A stretch of 64,000 bases of DNA from Labia minor (lineage: Eukaryota; Arthropoda; Insecta; Dermaptera; Spongiphoridae). The notes under the pieces are model-generated. The model was not told where the DNA came from. It searched no databases and saw nothing but the letters and a program-made list of their open reading frames with translations. The stretch covers positions 14,968,491 to 15,032,490 of the forward strand of contig OY720345.1 in assembly GCA_963082975.1 (NCBI GenBank), given 5' to 3'. The translations under genes were made by a program, and so were the position numbers. Below are positions 48,218 to 60,800 of the stretch, in pieces; position 1 is the first letter of the stretch, and every line of letters begins with the position of its first letter.

Positions 48218-48426
48218 TGGACATAAGTTATTATGAAGATATATCTAAATTTTCTGGTGTTTCAAAATATATATTTGTAATATTTTTTATATGTATTTAT
48301 ATTCATATATGTGTTTAAATAAATTAATACTATATAGTAAAAGAGTTATTTATTAAACATGAATACGTGGATACAATTTATATATAACCTAATAACAGAT
48401 ACTTGTTGAATATCTAACATATTATA

Positions 48427-48545
48427 GTATTTCTTCTATGACAGGGAGATTGGTTCTCAACATTCTTCCCATAAGTATTTCAGATGGAGCTGGTAGGTTG
48501 TCTTTAGGCGTTGTATTGTATAGAAATAAGATAACACATTAAGAT
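48427..48545 (-). pseudogene. gypsy integrase fragment inside the P element
   Basis: On the minus strand about 37 codons are open and read LFLYNTTPKDNLPAPSEILM followed by GRMLRTNLP, the recognisable late part of a Ty3/gypsy integrase. It lies downstream of the transposase stop codon, antisense, and inside the P-element termini. It is not from the gypsy element at 39311, whose corresponding segment differs. Confidence 0.6.
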
Positions 48546-48899
48546 CAATGGAAAATATAATGTTTTGGTACACACAATATGGGGGCTGTGACGTCAAATA
48601 GGCGACAACTTTTATTCGAAATGTTCTCTCCCTATCTCCCTGAATTAAACAAACTCGGTTTCAACTTACCCCGTTTCAGCAATCAATTGTGAATTTTTTC
48701 AGATTGCCAAATTGTTGGTTTTATATCCAAATAAATAATTTATCATTTAACTGAAAATTCCAAAATCGTTTATGTAATTTAAGGTAAAGGAGGGTAATTT
48801 CGTCACCCTAAGCCATTTTTGTACACGTTTCCTAATGCTGCCATGTTAGTTTTCATATATGCTAATTGACTTTTCGCAACATAACTCAGCAGTAGCGTA

Positions 48900-49566
48900 C
48901 CTAGAACTTTTGCCGCCCGGGGCGATCTCCAGTTTGCCGCCCTTTCTATTATAAGTCATTTAAATAGTGGTTTTTATAAATTAATACACATAAATAAATT
49001 ATTAAGTTATTTAATCAATATTAATTAATACACAGTAAATTTTTTACACGTATTTGTATGCACTCGTAAACATATTTATATAATATTTACTCTTCTTGCT
49101 TTCATACTAGAAAAATCGTGTATAATGCTCTCAAAATTTATATTATTTGTAATTTCTTGTTCCATTGACAATATTGCAAGATTTTGTAGTCTTAATTGAC
49201 TCATTGTAGAACGAAGATAATTTTGCTGAACAAAATCTTAAAGATGCGTTTACGAATTCAACGAATTTTAATGAATACAATAAAATAAAATTATTATCCA
49301 GTTCTTGGAATTAGAATTCAAAATTTACACTAAAATGCATTTATATACACCGAGGAATAATATTCGAAATCATATAGTTGATCATAATTTATATAAATCA
49401 AATAGTAAACTTATAATAATCATAATAATCATTTATTATTCAAGAAAGAAAAAAAATAAATATGAAATGAATAAGTTGTTTTTACAACTATAACTAAATC
49501 TAAAAAATGCCGCCCCAAGATAAGTGCCACCCGGTGCGGACCGCACCCCCCTTAGGTACGCCACTG
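48900..49566 (+). mobile_element. non-autonomous hAT element, family A, copy 3
   Basis: 667 bp, same orientation as copy 1, with perfect 8-bp target duplications TAACTCAG at 48892-48899 and 49567-49574. The first terminal repeat has one change (CAGTAGCG for CAGTGGCG). Confidence 0.93.
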
Positions 49567-49574
49567 TAACTCAG

Positions 49575-50590
49575 TAATGCCTATTTGAATAACTTATATT
49601 AATTTTAATTTTTCTTTTTCTTACTGATACTGATACCAGAAATTTTGGAAGAAAATTAAGCATTTCCTGAAATGTAGGTAATTTCGTCAATTCATGTAAT
49701 CGTTTATGTTAATTTCGTCATAGTTGTATGTAATTTCGTCACTATACTGCATTTTACTACTTAGGATTCCTTCTGCTCTAAAATCTAATGGGTAAAAAAA
49801 GCAACTTTTCACACAGCTTAATCAAAATGAAATTTTTATTTAAGTTAATACATTTAAATACAATTTGAAAGTTTATCCACCATGTATACATTTCGCGACT
49901 TGCTTTAGAGTTATAATTGCATTCCAAGGGTTTCACATGATTAAAAATTATATAAAACTTCTATATATAGATTTTCAGCTTTATTGGATAGCTGAAAGTA
50001 CCGGAATTAATTTTTTAACACTGCAAATCACGCGCCAACACGTGACGTCCATCAATAAAGAGCCAAACATGCGCTGGTTTAATAGATATTATTTATTAAT
50101 TTTAATTTATAATTTATAATTAATTAAATTTAATTTAAATATAATATATGTTAATTAATCCAATCGAAATTTGAGAGATTTTTTTATAGTCGAGTGGAGA
50201 CACTCCAATTTTTTTAAAAAAAATAACGTTTTTCAATTTTGTATGTTTTTTTTAAGTTTACATATATTATGATTTCTAATTTATCAATATTAAAAATAAA
50301 AACAAAAAACACCTGCTTTTTTTGACCTCTTTTCGCAAAAAACCCCTAGCATTAAGTGGTTAAAGCAAGTGACTGGCGATTTAAAATCAAGTCCAATAAT
50401 CTTGATGTACATTCTGGGGTATCCTTCGAGGGGGTAAACTTTTCTTCTTAACTGAATCATGGTCTTCAAGGTGAAGGCGACACAGACAGTATTTATGCAT
50501 TTTAAGCCAAGTAAATCATTCAAAAATATACAATCAAAAACTTGAAAATAAATTAATAAAAATACTTTTTAATAAACACGCTTTTTAATT
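49575..50590. other. intergenic DNA with short repeated motif
   Basis: No gene. TAATTTCGTCA occurs at 49679, 49710 and 49731 (and at 48795 across the hAT insertion). A GC-richer patch at 50300-50520 has no recognisable coding content. Confidence 0.45.
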
Positions 50591-50778
50591 AAAAATGCCC
50601 TAAAAAATAGGTAAAAAATAAGATGATTTTGTGACCAAACTTTTCGAACATTTCCGATTTTTCCAAATTTTTTCAATATGGTTCTTAAAAAAAAGGTAAA
50701 CTATTTTCATTTTTTTTATTGTATGCGGTGGGGGGGGGGGGGGCGATGAAAATTATACTAAAAGGTTGAGAAACACTG
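50590..50778 (-). mobile_element. truncated hAT fragment
   Basis: Ends with GGTTGAGAAACACTG, the inverse of a CAGTG..CTCAACC terminus, and its interior (TTTTTTCAATATGGTTCTTA and GGTAAAC) matches the inverted interior of the MITE at 13592-13844. The other end was not found. Contains a run of 14 G at 50730-50743. Confidence 0.55.
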
Positions 50779-50779
50779 T

Positions 50780-51591
50780 ATTAATCTCTAAAAAGTTATT
50801 TTTATTTATTTTAAAAATATAATTTATATGAAAGTGCGCCAAAAATTACTTTAACCGGGGCGCTCAAAACTCTAGATGTAAATACAAATTAATTTTAATT
50901 ATTAGTAAAAACTTTTTACTTTTTACTAGAAGTTAGATAATAAAAGGAAAGTGATCATAAAAAACATCTATCAAAAGAATTATAATTTAATTTAAAAAAA
51001 AGATAAAGAACACATTAATTTTATAAAGTTAATGTCAAAAAATGTATTTAGTCTAATATTAAAAAGAATGAATCTTTTTCATTCTATCTATAGCAAATAT
51101 TTTATATTCAAGAAATAAATAAACATTTCTAATTGATATTAATTAATATATTAATCAAATAAAGAATTAAATTAATTAAAAAAAATAATTTAACCTAAAA
51201 GAATCAAATTTAAATATTTAAAAATTATACATAATTAATTAAAAAATGTTTATCTTTCAAATTCATAAAATTTATTTAAATTTTACATAATAATTTAGAT
51301 TAATTTAAGATTTATTCAAAAGTTGGATATATTGATCTTATTATGTATTTAATTTTTTTTTGTCAAGTTCTTTATCGGTCAAAGTTCATTAATTCATTCA
51401 TAAAATTTTATTTTTAAATACTAAAACCTTAATATATTATATTGAATTTCAAACCTTAGTTCAAAGTCTTATTACTTGATTAGTGATTACTATTCAAGTA
51501 ATTTATTCTTTCTCTCTTTAATTTCCATTCTTATATTATATAATTATATCAATCACTTCTTAATACCAATTAACATTTAACGCCTTTCAAA
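50780..51591. other. 5' flank of ECI1
   Basis: AT-rich; no gene. The last 100 bases before the start codon are slightly less AT-biased and presumably hold the 5' UTR; no core promoter element can be assigned. Confidence 0.4.
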
Positions 51592-53353
51592 ATGTCCAAA
51601 TTAATGAAAATTATGTTTAATCAATCAAATAAAGGCTTAATTAAGTCTTTATTCATTCAAAGGTCATTCACAACAGTTAATAAGTTAGTGAATGTTCAAA
51701 CAAACGAAAAAAATGGTAAGTAAATTCGATTGTTAAAGTAAAAATCAACAAAAATTGATAGGCATATTGCATTGTTATATTAACTAAATGATTGTTGCAA
51801 ACAATATAATATTTAATTGTTATAAATATTTTCAGGAGTCTCTATTGTTGAAATGAACAGGCCTCCTGTAAATAGTTTGAATTTAGAACTATTGAGTGAT
51901 TTAGTTGAAACTATCGAGCATTTGGAAGAAAATAAATCAAAAGGAATGATTTTAACATCAGTAAATACATATACATATATATTTATTTAATACTACATAA
52001 TAGTTTTTTTAATAAATATGTTTAATATTTTAGTCCAACGATAAAGTCTTTAGCGCAGGTTTAGACCTTATGGAAATGTATAAATTTAATACGGAAAGAG
52101 CGAAAAAATTTTGGTCAGCACTTCAAGAATGTTGGTTAAAACTTTATGGAGCACCATTTGCAACTGTGGCACTCATTAACGTAATAGAGTTATTAATTTA
52201 TATTTTATTTTATTTGATAATAAATGACAATTAAAGCAAATTAATTTTATATCCATAATTTATATAATTTTTAGTAAATTTTGATATTGAATGAATTTTG
52301 AATTGATTAAATTTAAATAGTATTGTTTTATAATAATTAATTAGCGTTATATTAAAATAGCGGATATTTATTTTATTTCTTTATTTTATAATTTTGTTTT
52401 TTTATTTTTTTTATAAATATAGGGCCATAGCCCTGCAGGTGGGTGTCTTCTTTCTATAAGCTGCGATTATCGTATAATGTTAGGTCCCAAATTTACAATT
52501 GGATTAAATGAGACACGTTTAGGGATTGTGGCACCTCAATGGTAACTAATCCCCTATTTTGTATATTTTACATAATTTCTTTTAAAGATTTTTTTTTATT
52601 TTTATTCTAAAATATTCAATTTTTACCCAATCTACTCTACTCAATTTACTTTACCCTTTTCAAATCAAACAGATTTTTTTCAAACTAAATTTGATTTTTA
52701 AAATAATACATACTTCCCTAAAATGTCATTCTAATCGTTATAATTACGGAAAAATTATAGTACACCTCCTATTACTTTAATATTTTATATTCTAATCTCA
52801 TTATCACAATATTTTTTGACTTTCATCATTAAATTGAAATTTCATTAAAAAAAGAAAAAAATAGTTTTTAAAAAATAATATTAATTTAATCATATGTATA
52901 ATTATTTCAGGTTTATGGATTCTTATTTGAATGTGCTTCCTAGAAGACATGCTGAAGCTGCCCTAATATCAGGAAGAATGTTTACTACTGAAGAGGCTCA
53001 TAAAATTGGATTAGTTGATGAAGTTGTTGCTAATAAAGCAGAAGGAATGACCCAAGCAGAGAGTTATCTTGTTAATTTAAATAAAATTCCTGGTAAAATT
53101 ATTTAATATTTCATTTTGATTTAAAAACTAAGTCTCAAATTTTTAAAATTGAATTATATTATAATTTAATTATTATTTGTTTGATAATTTAGCATTCGCA
53201 AGATATATGACCAAATCATTGCTTCGTCGTTCAGCAATTGAGGGATTGCAATCCAATCGAGAAGGTGATCTGGAAGTTTTTATTACTGCCATATCTCAAT
53301 CGAATGTCCAAAAAGGACTTGGACTTTATTTAGAATCTTTGAAAAAAAAATAA
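51592..53353 (+). CDS. ECI1: enoyl-CoA delta isomerase 1, mitochondrial
   Basis: Six exons: 51592-51715, 51836-51960, 52034-52180, 52423-52541, 52911-53092 and 53193-53353, in phase to 285 residues (human ECI1 about 302). The first 30 residues lack acidic amino acids and are rich in Lys, Arg and Ser, as a mitochondrial presequence should be. Crotonase-fold hallmarks follow: VEMNRPPVNSLN, SSNDKVFSAGLDLMEM, NGHSPAGGCLLSISCDYR (oxyanion hole) and IGLNETRLGIVAP, whose Glu is the expected proton-shuttling residue. It moves cis-3 or trans-3 double bonds to trans-2 so that unsaturated fatty acids can enter beta-oxidation. The start is the first in-frame ATG and directly precedes the presequence. No oddities. 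Confidence 0.95.
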
Positions 53354-53591
53354 TAAGACAAAAATTATTTATATAGTACAATTTAGGGTAAAATTCGAAA
53401 ATATTTTTATAAAAAATATTGAAATAAATTATAAAATATAATTTATTTAGTTGAAGAATTTTTTAAAAAAATAATTTTAAAATATAAGACTGAAACAATA
53501 ACATTTCAATTAATTATCAAATAAAATTCAAATTATTTTAAAAATGTTTTTATTATATGCAGAATTAAATATGTAAAATAAATTTTTAGAT

Positions 53592-54372
53592 AAATTCTGG
53601 AATAAATAAAATTATTTTATCAAATAAAAATATTTAATTTTATTTCCTTTTTTTTTTAAAAATCTTAGCCTAGAGTTTAATCTACCTTTTTTAAATAAAT
53701 ATTGGCTATAATTTTGTCGTATCTATCTCTGTGGCTCTACGGAACTCGAAAGTTCTTGGCCGCAGCAACCACATTTCTCCATTCAACTCCTACCCTCTCT
53801 CATCTCTCTCAAGTCCTTTCCTTCATTGTCCACCCACCGCGTCTTTAGTCTTCCAAGCGGATGTTTCCCACACGGTCTCCCCACCAATATATTTTTCGAC
53901 ATTCTTTCCTCTCCAATTCTAGCAACGTGCCCTGCCCATCGAGCCTTCTCGATTTTATAATTCTAACTATATCTTGAGATGCATAGAGGTCATGCAATTC
54001 CTCGTTATGCCATCTCTGCCATTCCCCGGTGATCTCATCTGTATTTGGCTCATTAATGCTTCGAAGAATCCTATTCTCAAATACTCTAAATCTACTCTCG
54101 TCTCCTAAGGTCATAAACCATGCCTCACACCCATATAATACAACCGACAAAATAATTATTAATTTTGTCGTATAAAATTAGTTATATGTATAATGTTTTA
54201 TCTATTTAAAATTCTGGAATAAATAAAATTATTTTATCAAATAAAAATATTTAATTTTATCTCCTTTTTTTTAAAAAAAATCTTAGTCTAGAGATTCATT
54301 TACCTTATTTAAATAAATAATGGCTATAATTTTGTTATATAAATTTAGTTATATGTATATTTTATCTATTTC
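53592..54372. repeat. tandem repeat of about 165 bp, one unit split by a LINE
   Basis: Unit 1 is 53592-53722 continued at 54174-54208; unit 2 is 54209-54372. Shared blocks include AATTCTGGAATAAATAAAAT and GGCTATAATTTTGT. The LINE fragment at 53723-54159 sits inside unit 1. Confidence 0.7.
53723..54159 (-). mobile_element. RTE-like LINE, 5'-truncated, copy 2
   Basis: The minus strand encodes the C-terminal region (MSVVLYGCEAWFMTLGDESR, then RRWHNEEL-like QRWHNEELHDLYASQDIV), matching copy 1 at 16232. A 14-bp target duplication TAATTTTGTCGTAT flanks it (53709-53722 and 54160-54173). A short ATCTATCT tail is at its 3' end. Confidence 0.8.
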
Positions 54373-54899
54373 TTATACCTTCAAAGCAATTTATTAAAAT
54401 ACAAATTATAATAAACTTAAAAGTTAATTGAATAAAATATATCTGGTTTTTGCGGTCAATAACAATTCATAATGAATAATAGTTTTTTAGATAAAATAAA
54501 TTAATATTTTTCCTTTTTTTCTATTCCACCATATTGTAAAATTTCCAATTATATTAAATTATAATTCAACTATAACTATAATTGAAATTATTAAAAATTT
54601 ATGAGATAAGATTATTCATGGACCTAGAGTTGAATCAAATGAAGCTCTTTAACTTAAATATATTTTAGTAAAATTTAATAAATGTAAAAATTATTTTTCT
54701 GAAATAAATTAAGATTTTCCACATTAATTATATATATTGAAATTAAGTTTATTCATGAGTACTGTGTAAATCCCTCACATACGAGAGATTCTCCAGGATT
54801 TCTTCATAACACTACAAAATTTTATTAATTAAGTCAATTGAAATAAATAGATCTATAAAACAAAAATTATAGTTTAATAATATACTTATTTTTTGAAGG

Positions 54900-57800
54900 T
54901 TATGTTGAAAAATTATCTTCTTCACTTGTTAATCGATCAAATTCTTCACCTTGAAGATCAAAGAAATGTCTTAATTCACGCAATTTACTTCGGTTTCTAT
55001 TTATTTCTTCACTAAAATGTAATTAAAAACTAAAATGTATTAAGATCATATATTTTACATGCTATCCCAATTTTCGTAATTTGGGAAATTACTTTTGGAA
55101 GTCAATATAAATACAATTCTACAGCCTATCAATAAATATTATTTATTGTAACCACATTAAATATTTTTTATTTAAAATATAAAAAAATAATTTAATCCAT
55201 ATATGTCGTTAATGAAACCATAAGTTACTGTTATTATTGTAATTTACTATTTTTAAGCATCAATTAATCATATGAAGTCATTTATAAAATATTTAATAAC
55301 AAATTAATTTTATAAATTTACCTGGAATGTGGCAGAAATAAATAACATAAAAACAAAACATAATTCAATTAACAATGCCTCCCTTTCAGAGGAGAACCTA
55401 GGAGGGTGGGAGGGGCTTCTATACAAGTTGGCATAATATGCCACCCCAAAATACCATATAATATATGGTATTTTGGGGCGATATTTTTTCTATTTAGTTA
55501 TAATCGTAAAAAGCAACTTGTTTACTTCATAAATTTAGTATTCGATTTTAATAAATATTAATTATTTTATGATTTCGAATATTTTTCTTTATTTCTAAAG
55601 ATTTTACTCAGACACAGATAAGGCCTTAATATTTTACTAAAATTTATTCAAATTTTTTAACAATTGCTATCAGTGTCGTTAGATAGGAAAGGATTTACTC
55701 CAGATTGAAGTAAATAAAAATTGTTTAATATGGTAGTATTTTTTTGTAAATTAGATTTAACTGTAGATTAATTGGTGGCAATGGTAAAAAAATCCGACCT
55801 TTAATTTGTTCTAATTACATTTATTTATATAGTTATCAATTTGTAAAATCCACCATTGGATTGACTTAGAAAGGGCGTCAAATATGAGAGCTACACTAAT
55901 CTATTAAATGATTTAGGAAAACTAATGATTTGGTTAATAATTTTAAAATTAGATATATGTAAATGCATATAAAGACCTACATATAAAACAAAATATATAA
56001 TATTTACTTTTTTATATCATTAATAAAGGCTTCTGCCCAAGATTTAATATCTTTAATTAGAGCCTCTTCTTTTGTGTCAATCACTAAAAAATGTGCTTCT
56101 CTTGTTGATGTCATTGCATTATTAAGACTGTCTTTATCTGAAAATATCTTATATATTATTTAATTAAGACATAAGATTTAATAAATAAATATGTAATATA
56201 TAATTATAAAGTTACTTCCAATAATTCTTCAGAAATATAAAAGTCTGGTTCATCAGATCTTAGAACAATAGAATTTTGAAATTTTGTTGTTTCGTTGCCT
56301 AAAAATTCAACAAAATCCCATTCATATCCTCTAATTGCCGAAAAACTTGCTTGAATACTTTCAATATGAGTTGATACAAGATCCATAAGATTATGTTGAA
56401 AACTCGAAATTATTTCCTATAAGTTTAATATTTAATATTTAATATTTAATTATATCTAAGAAGAAAGAGGTCCAATTCCATCTTTCTTCAATCAGACATG
56501 AAATGCGTGATCTTTCAAATTAAATAAAAGAAAACTTATAGAACAAATAGTTATTTTAATTGGAAATATAAATATTTTTTAACAGGTGTGTAGCAATTTT
56601 TATTTTTTTTCGGAAATTTTTAAAATTAATATAAATTAACAAATTCAACTTTCTATAGATGTTTTTATGAAATAATCCCTTCATTATTTCTTTTAATTGA
56701 AATTCTAAAATAATTTCTTTACACTTCCAATCATCCTTCTTATTAATATAATTAATATATTTAAGAAAAGAGACCAATTAGTAAAACAAGAATTTATGTA
56801 GCTAATTAAAAAAATAACTTACATCTAGTTGTTCCTTAATAATAATTTCTTTATCCATGGAATGTTGAGTTGAATCTTCTATATGGCCTATGAAATTTTC
56901 TGTTAATATATCTATTTTATCCATATATTTAGAAACATCTCCAATTTCGTTTGCTATGAGACCCATAATCACTTTGGTATCAAAAAATATTAATGTTTTT
57001 TTCTCTATAAATTCTTCTAAAATTCTTAAAAAAAATTAATAATTTTATTCATTATTTCTAGTAATAATAAATAAAGATGTATTAAATAAATAAAATAAAT
57101 AATATTTAACTATATAATATATTATAATTGATCTGTTCTGAAATAATAACCTTGATTTTTGAAAATAAGGAAGGGTAATTAGCAGTGGCGTACCTAGGGG
57201 GGTGCGGTGGGTGCGGTCCGCACCGGGCGGCACTTATCTTGGGGCGGCATTTTTTATATTTAGTTATAGTTGTAAAAAGCAACTTATTCATTTCATATTT
57301 ATTTTTTTTCTTTCTTGGATAATAAATGATTATTATGATTATTAAAAGTTTACTATTTGATAAATTATGATTAACTATATGATTTCGAATATTATTCCTC
57401 GGTGTATATAAATGCATTTTAGTGTAAATTTTGAATTCTAATTCTAAGAACAGGATAATAATTTTATTTTATTGTATTCATTAAAATTCGTTGAATTCGT
57501 AAACGCATCTTTACGATTTTGTTCAGCAATTTTTCCTAACTAAAATTTTTTGATATCAGTTTATAAATGTCATTTCTTTTGAAAAGTTTATATGATTACT
57601 TTGAAGTGATATACCAATATTTTTTTAAATCATCGATTTTTCTTTTGAAAAGCAGGGCCGGCGGAAAAAATATAAATATCAATTTTGAGAGCATTATACA
57701 CGATTTTTCTAGTATGAAAGCTAGAAGAGTAAATATTATATAAATATGTTTACGAGTGCATACAAATATGTGTAAAAAATTTACTCTGTGTATTAATTAA

Positions 57801-60800
57801 TATTGATTAAATAACTTAATAATTTATTTATGTGCATTAATTTATAAATACCACTATTTGATTGACTTATAATAAAAAGGGCGGCAAACTGGAGATCGCC
57901 CCGGGCGGCAAAAGTTCTAGGTACGCCACTGGTAATTAGTAATATATATATATATACATAGTGGGCTATCTAAAAATTCTTTACTGAAATAGTTTTGTAG
58001 GATTTGAAAATATTATTATAATATATTTTCTATAATAATTCGGTACTTTTGTTTTATATGCATAAATCAATTAGTGTTAAGAGTTAAATTTCTATATCTT
58101 ACTTTTGGGTTTCGATTTCATTCTCCTCTATTGCCTCTCTAAATGATGTTTCAAATTCTTTTATTTCATTTGTTCGAATTTCATAATGTTTTAATCCGTT
58201 TTCAAAAATTTCTTGACAAATTTGTCCAATATTTATTTTTAAACTAAAATTAAATTAATAATTTTAATTTGAATTTAAATATAATTTTAGATATTAGATA
58301 TATATATTATATTTCAATTACTCATTATATATTTCTTTAGCACCATCATTCATTGTTGAAAATAAAATTCCTTCAGGATCATTTTCAAAAAGTGAATCAT
58401 AAAATTCATCACCAAGAAATCCATCTATATATGCTAGTTTATGAAATTCTCTCTGTTTGGCCCTTTCTAGATCTTCTTCCCTTTTTTTATTCAATTTAGC
58501 CATCTCTTCATTCCATTTCATTCCCTCGACCCTTTGAAAAATGAAAATAATAAAATTATTTAATAGTAATAGTACTAGTTAGATGTTAAAAGATATGAAG
58601 GGAGAACAGTATGCCTGGAGGCAATCCTATATAAAACTATTGTTACCTAAATCTAATTTCTAATAAATTTGAATGAGTTAGTTTCAATCTACATTTTTAA
58701 CTTATGATTCGAGATATGAGAATTAACAATTTAGTTTTTTTTTCTGATAAAAATTATTTGTTTACATTAATTATAATGATAACTAAGGGACGAAAAGTAT
58801 TTCAAAATTTTAGAAAATAAAATTCTTAAAAAATTTATGGTCCAGAAAAGGAGGGAATGGTGGGGTTTGCGTAAATTGGTTTTCATTGTGAAAGGTAAAA
58901 CTTACCCAAAAATTTTAAAAGCAGTTTCTTTTTGTTCAGATGTAATTAATTTATATTCATAATATACCAAATCGGGTAAAAGGCAAACAATATATTCGAA
59001 AAAATTTGGTTTATCAAAAGTAGGATTTCCACTTAAATTTAATGCCTTTAATTTTGGAAATTCTTTTAAATATGGTACCTAATAAAAAAAATTATTTAAT
59101 GTTTTTAATATAAATATTTTTAGAAATAATAATTAAATACTTACACATTTCCAATCTTCAATAAGATTATTACCAAAATTAACAATTGTTAAATTTCTTA
59201 AATTATCAATACCTTCAATTTGTGAAATTTTATTTTGAAACATTATTAAAATTTCTAAATTTTTAAAATGATCTAAATTTTCTATTTTTTCAATGTAATT
59301 AAATGATAAATCTAATTCTTTAAGATGTATTAAATCATGTAAATTTTCAATTTTTTCTATAAAATTACAACATAGTTGAAGTTTTACTAATGATTTTAGA
59401 TTCCATAGATTATCAATTCTTAAAATATCTATAAAAAAATTGAAAGTAAAATATTAATTATAAAATTAATATGTATTTTTTTATCTATATCTATCTAATC
59501 TTATTATAATATATAATAAATAAATTTCTGGAATTTTTTTGAAATACACGTATTATGATCAGGGGCGGATTTAGGCCTTGGCAGAATAGGCAACTGCCTA
59601 GGGCCCGTAATTTAAGGGAGCCCGTAAAACGGTTCAAAAAATCGTGAATTTTTTCACTTTTGCGATCAGACTTTTAAATATTTTCGACTTTTTTTAATTT
59701 TTTCAACATGGTTTTTAAAAAAACAAAAAAAAAAGATAAAATGATCTCTAAGTATCACCAAGTGTGCCCACCCCTGCTATATTATTTCAAAAAAGTAGTC
59801 TTTAATAATAATTTTTTTAAATGAAAAATAAAATAAATAATAGATTTTATGTTATTTTATGGGTTGGGGCCCGGAATTTTGTCCTTGCCTAGGACCCGAA
59901 AATTCCTTAATCGGGCACACAGGTTTTTAAGGAGGAGGATCAACATATATATGTCACATTTATTAGAAAAAATAATTTTAATTGTTTTTTCTTAATTAAA
60001 GTAATTAATAACACATGTCATAAAATTACAATGATTCAAGGTAGCTTCGTAAAATATTATAATATTATTATTATATTATAAATATTAACATATATAAATA
60101 TAATCTACATATATGATTTTTAGAATCTTCTTTTAATTATTATACTAAATTAATATTAATTTAGATCTAAAAAAATCTAAAGAAATTTTTAAAATACATT
60201 TTATGTGAATAATCAATTAATTTTGATCTAATAGTATTAATTAAAGTTATAACTTTTAGAATAAATTAAATAATTTAAATTAGAATTAAAAATTTATATT
60301 TTTTAATATTTCTTAATGGAAATTGCATTCTTTGTAGTATAGACAGACAGATTCTCTGATGAACATCTCGAAGTTTTACATAAATTCTTAAGGGTTTTAT
60401 ACCAAATATATAATAATATTCGAAAGAAAATATATGATTTCATAAAGAAAAATTATATGGTCCCTATATCATATAATTATAATTTTAAAATCACAGATTT
60501 CATTTTGGATTCGATTGGGGAAAGAAAAAATAATGAAAAACAATTTAGATAATCACACTAATGGACGAACCATTGAATAGGAAGATAATATAATAATTAT
60601 ATAAGATTTTAATTGGATATCTTAGAATAAGAGAATAAGAAGTGAATATTAATTGAATGTGTGGAAATGAATGGATCATTATAGGTATGGTTAAGTTTTG
60701 AAGAAATGTGGTTTTTAAAAGATCAAGGATTAACAACAAGAGTAGGTAGTCACCCCCACCTAACTATGAACAATTTTTAGCTTATAAGAATTATAGAAAA

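Larger units (their letters stand above)
44532..48642 (+). mobile_element. complete P element
   Basis: 4111 bp with terminal inverted repeats CAGGGAGGTAGGGAG and CTATCTCCCTG (one mismatch in the aligned part) and a perfect 8-bp target duplication AATTAAAC (44524-44531 and 48643-48650). The 8-bp duplication is the size made by P transposases. The interior encodes an uninterrupted four-exon THAP-domain transposase. An antisense scrap of retrotransposon integrase lies in the 3' non-coding part. Confidence 0.93.

Noticed and set aside
49305..49493. 62-codon frame similar to one at 57106-57417
   Set aside because: The similarity is explained by both lying in copies of the same hAT element; copies differ by frameshifts, so it is not under coding constraint.
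50730..50743. G14 run as a quadruplex site
   Set aside because: A single uninterrupted homopolymer inside a truncated hAT; length may be a sequencing artefact and there is no functional context.
53592..54372. Giant target duplication of about 130 bp flanking the LINE
   Set aside because: A clean 14-bp duplication sits directly at the LINE ends, and the longer repeat continues beyond it as a tandem unit.
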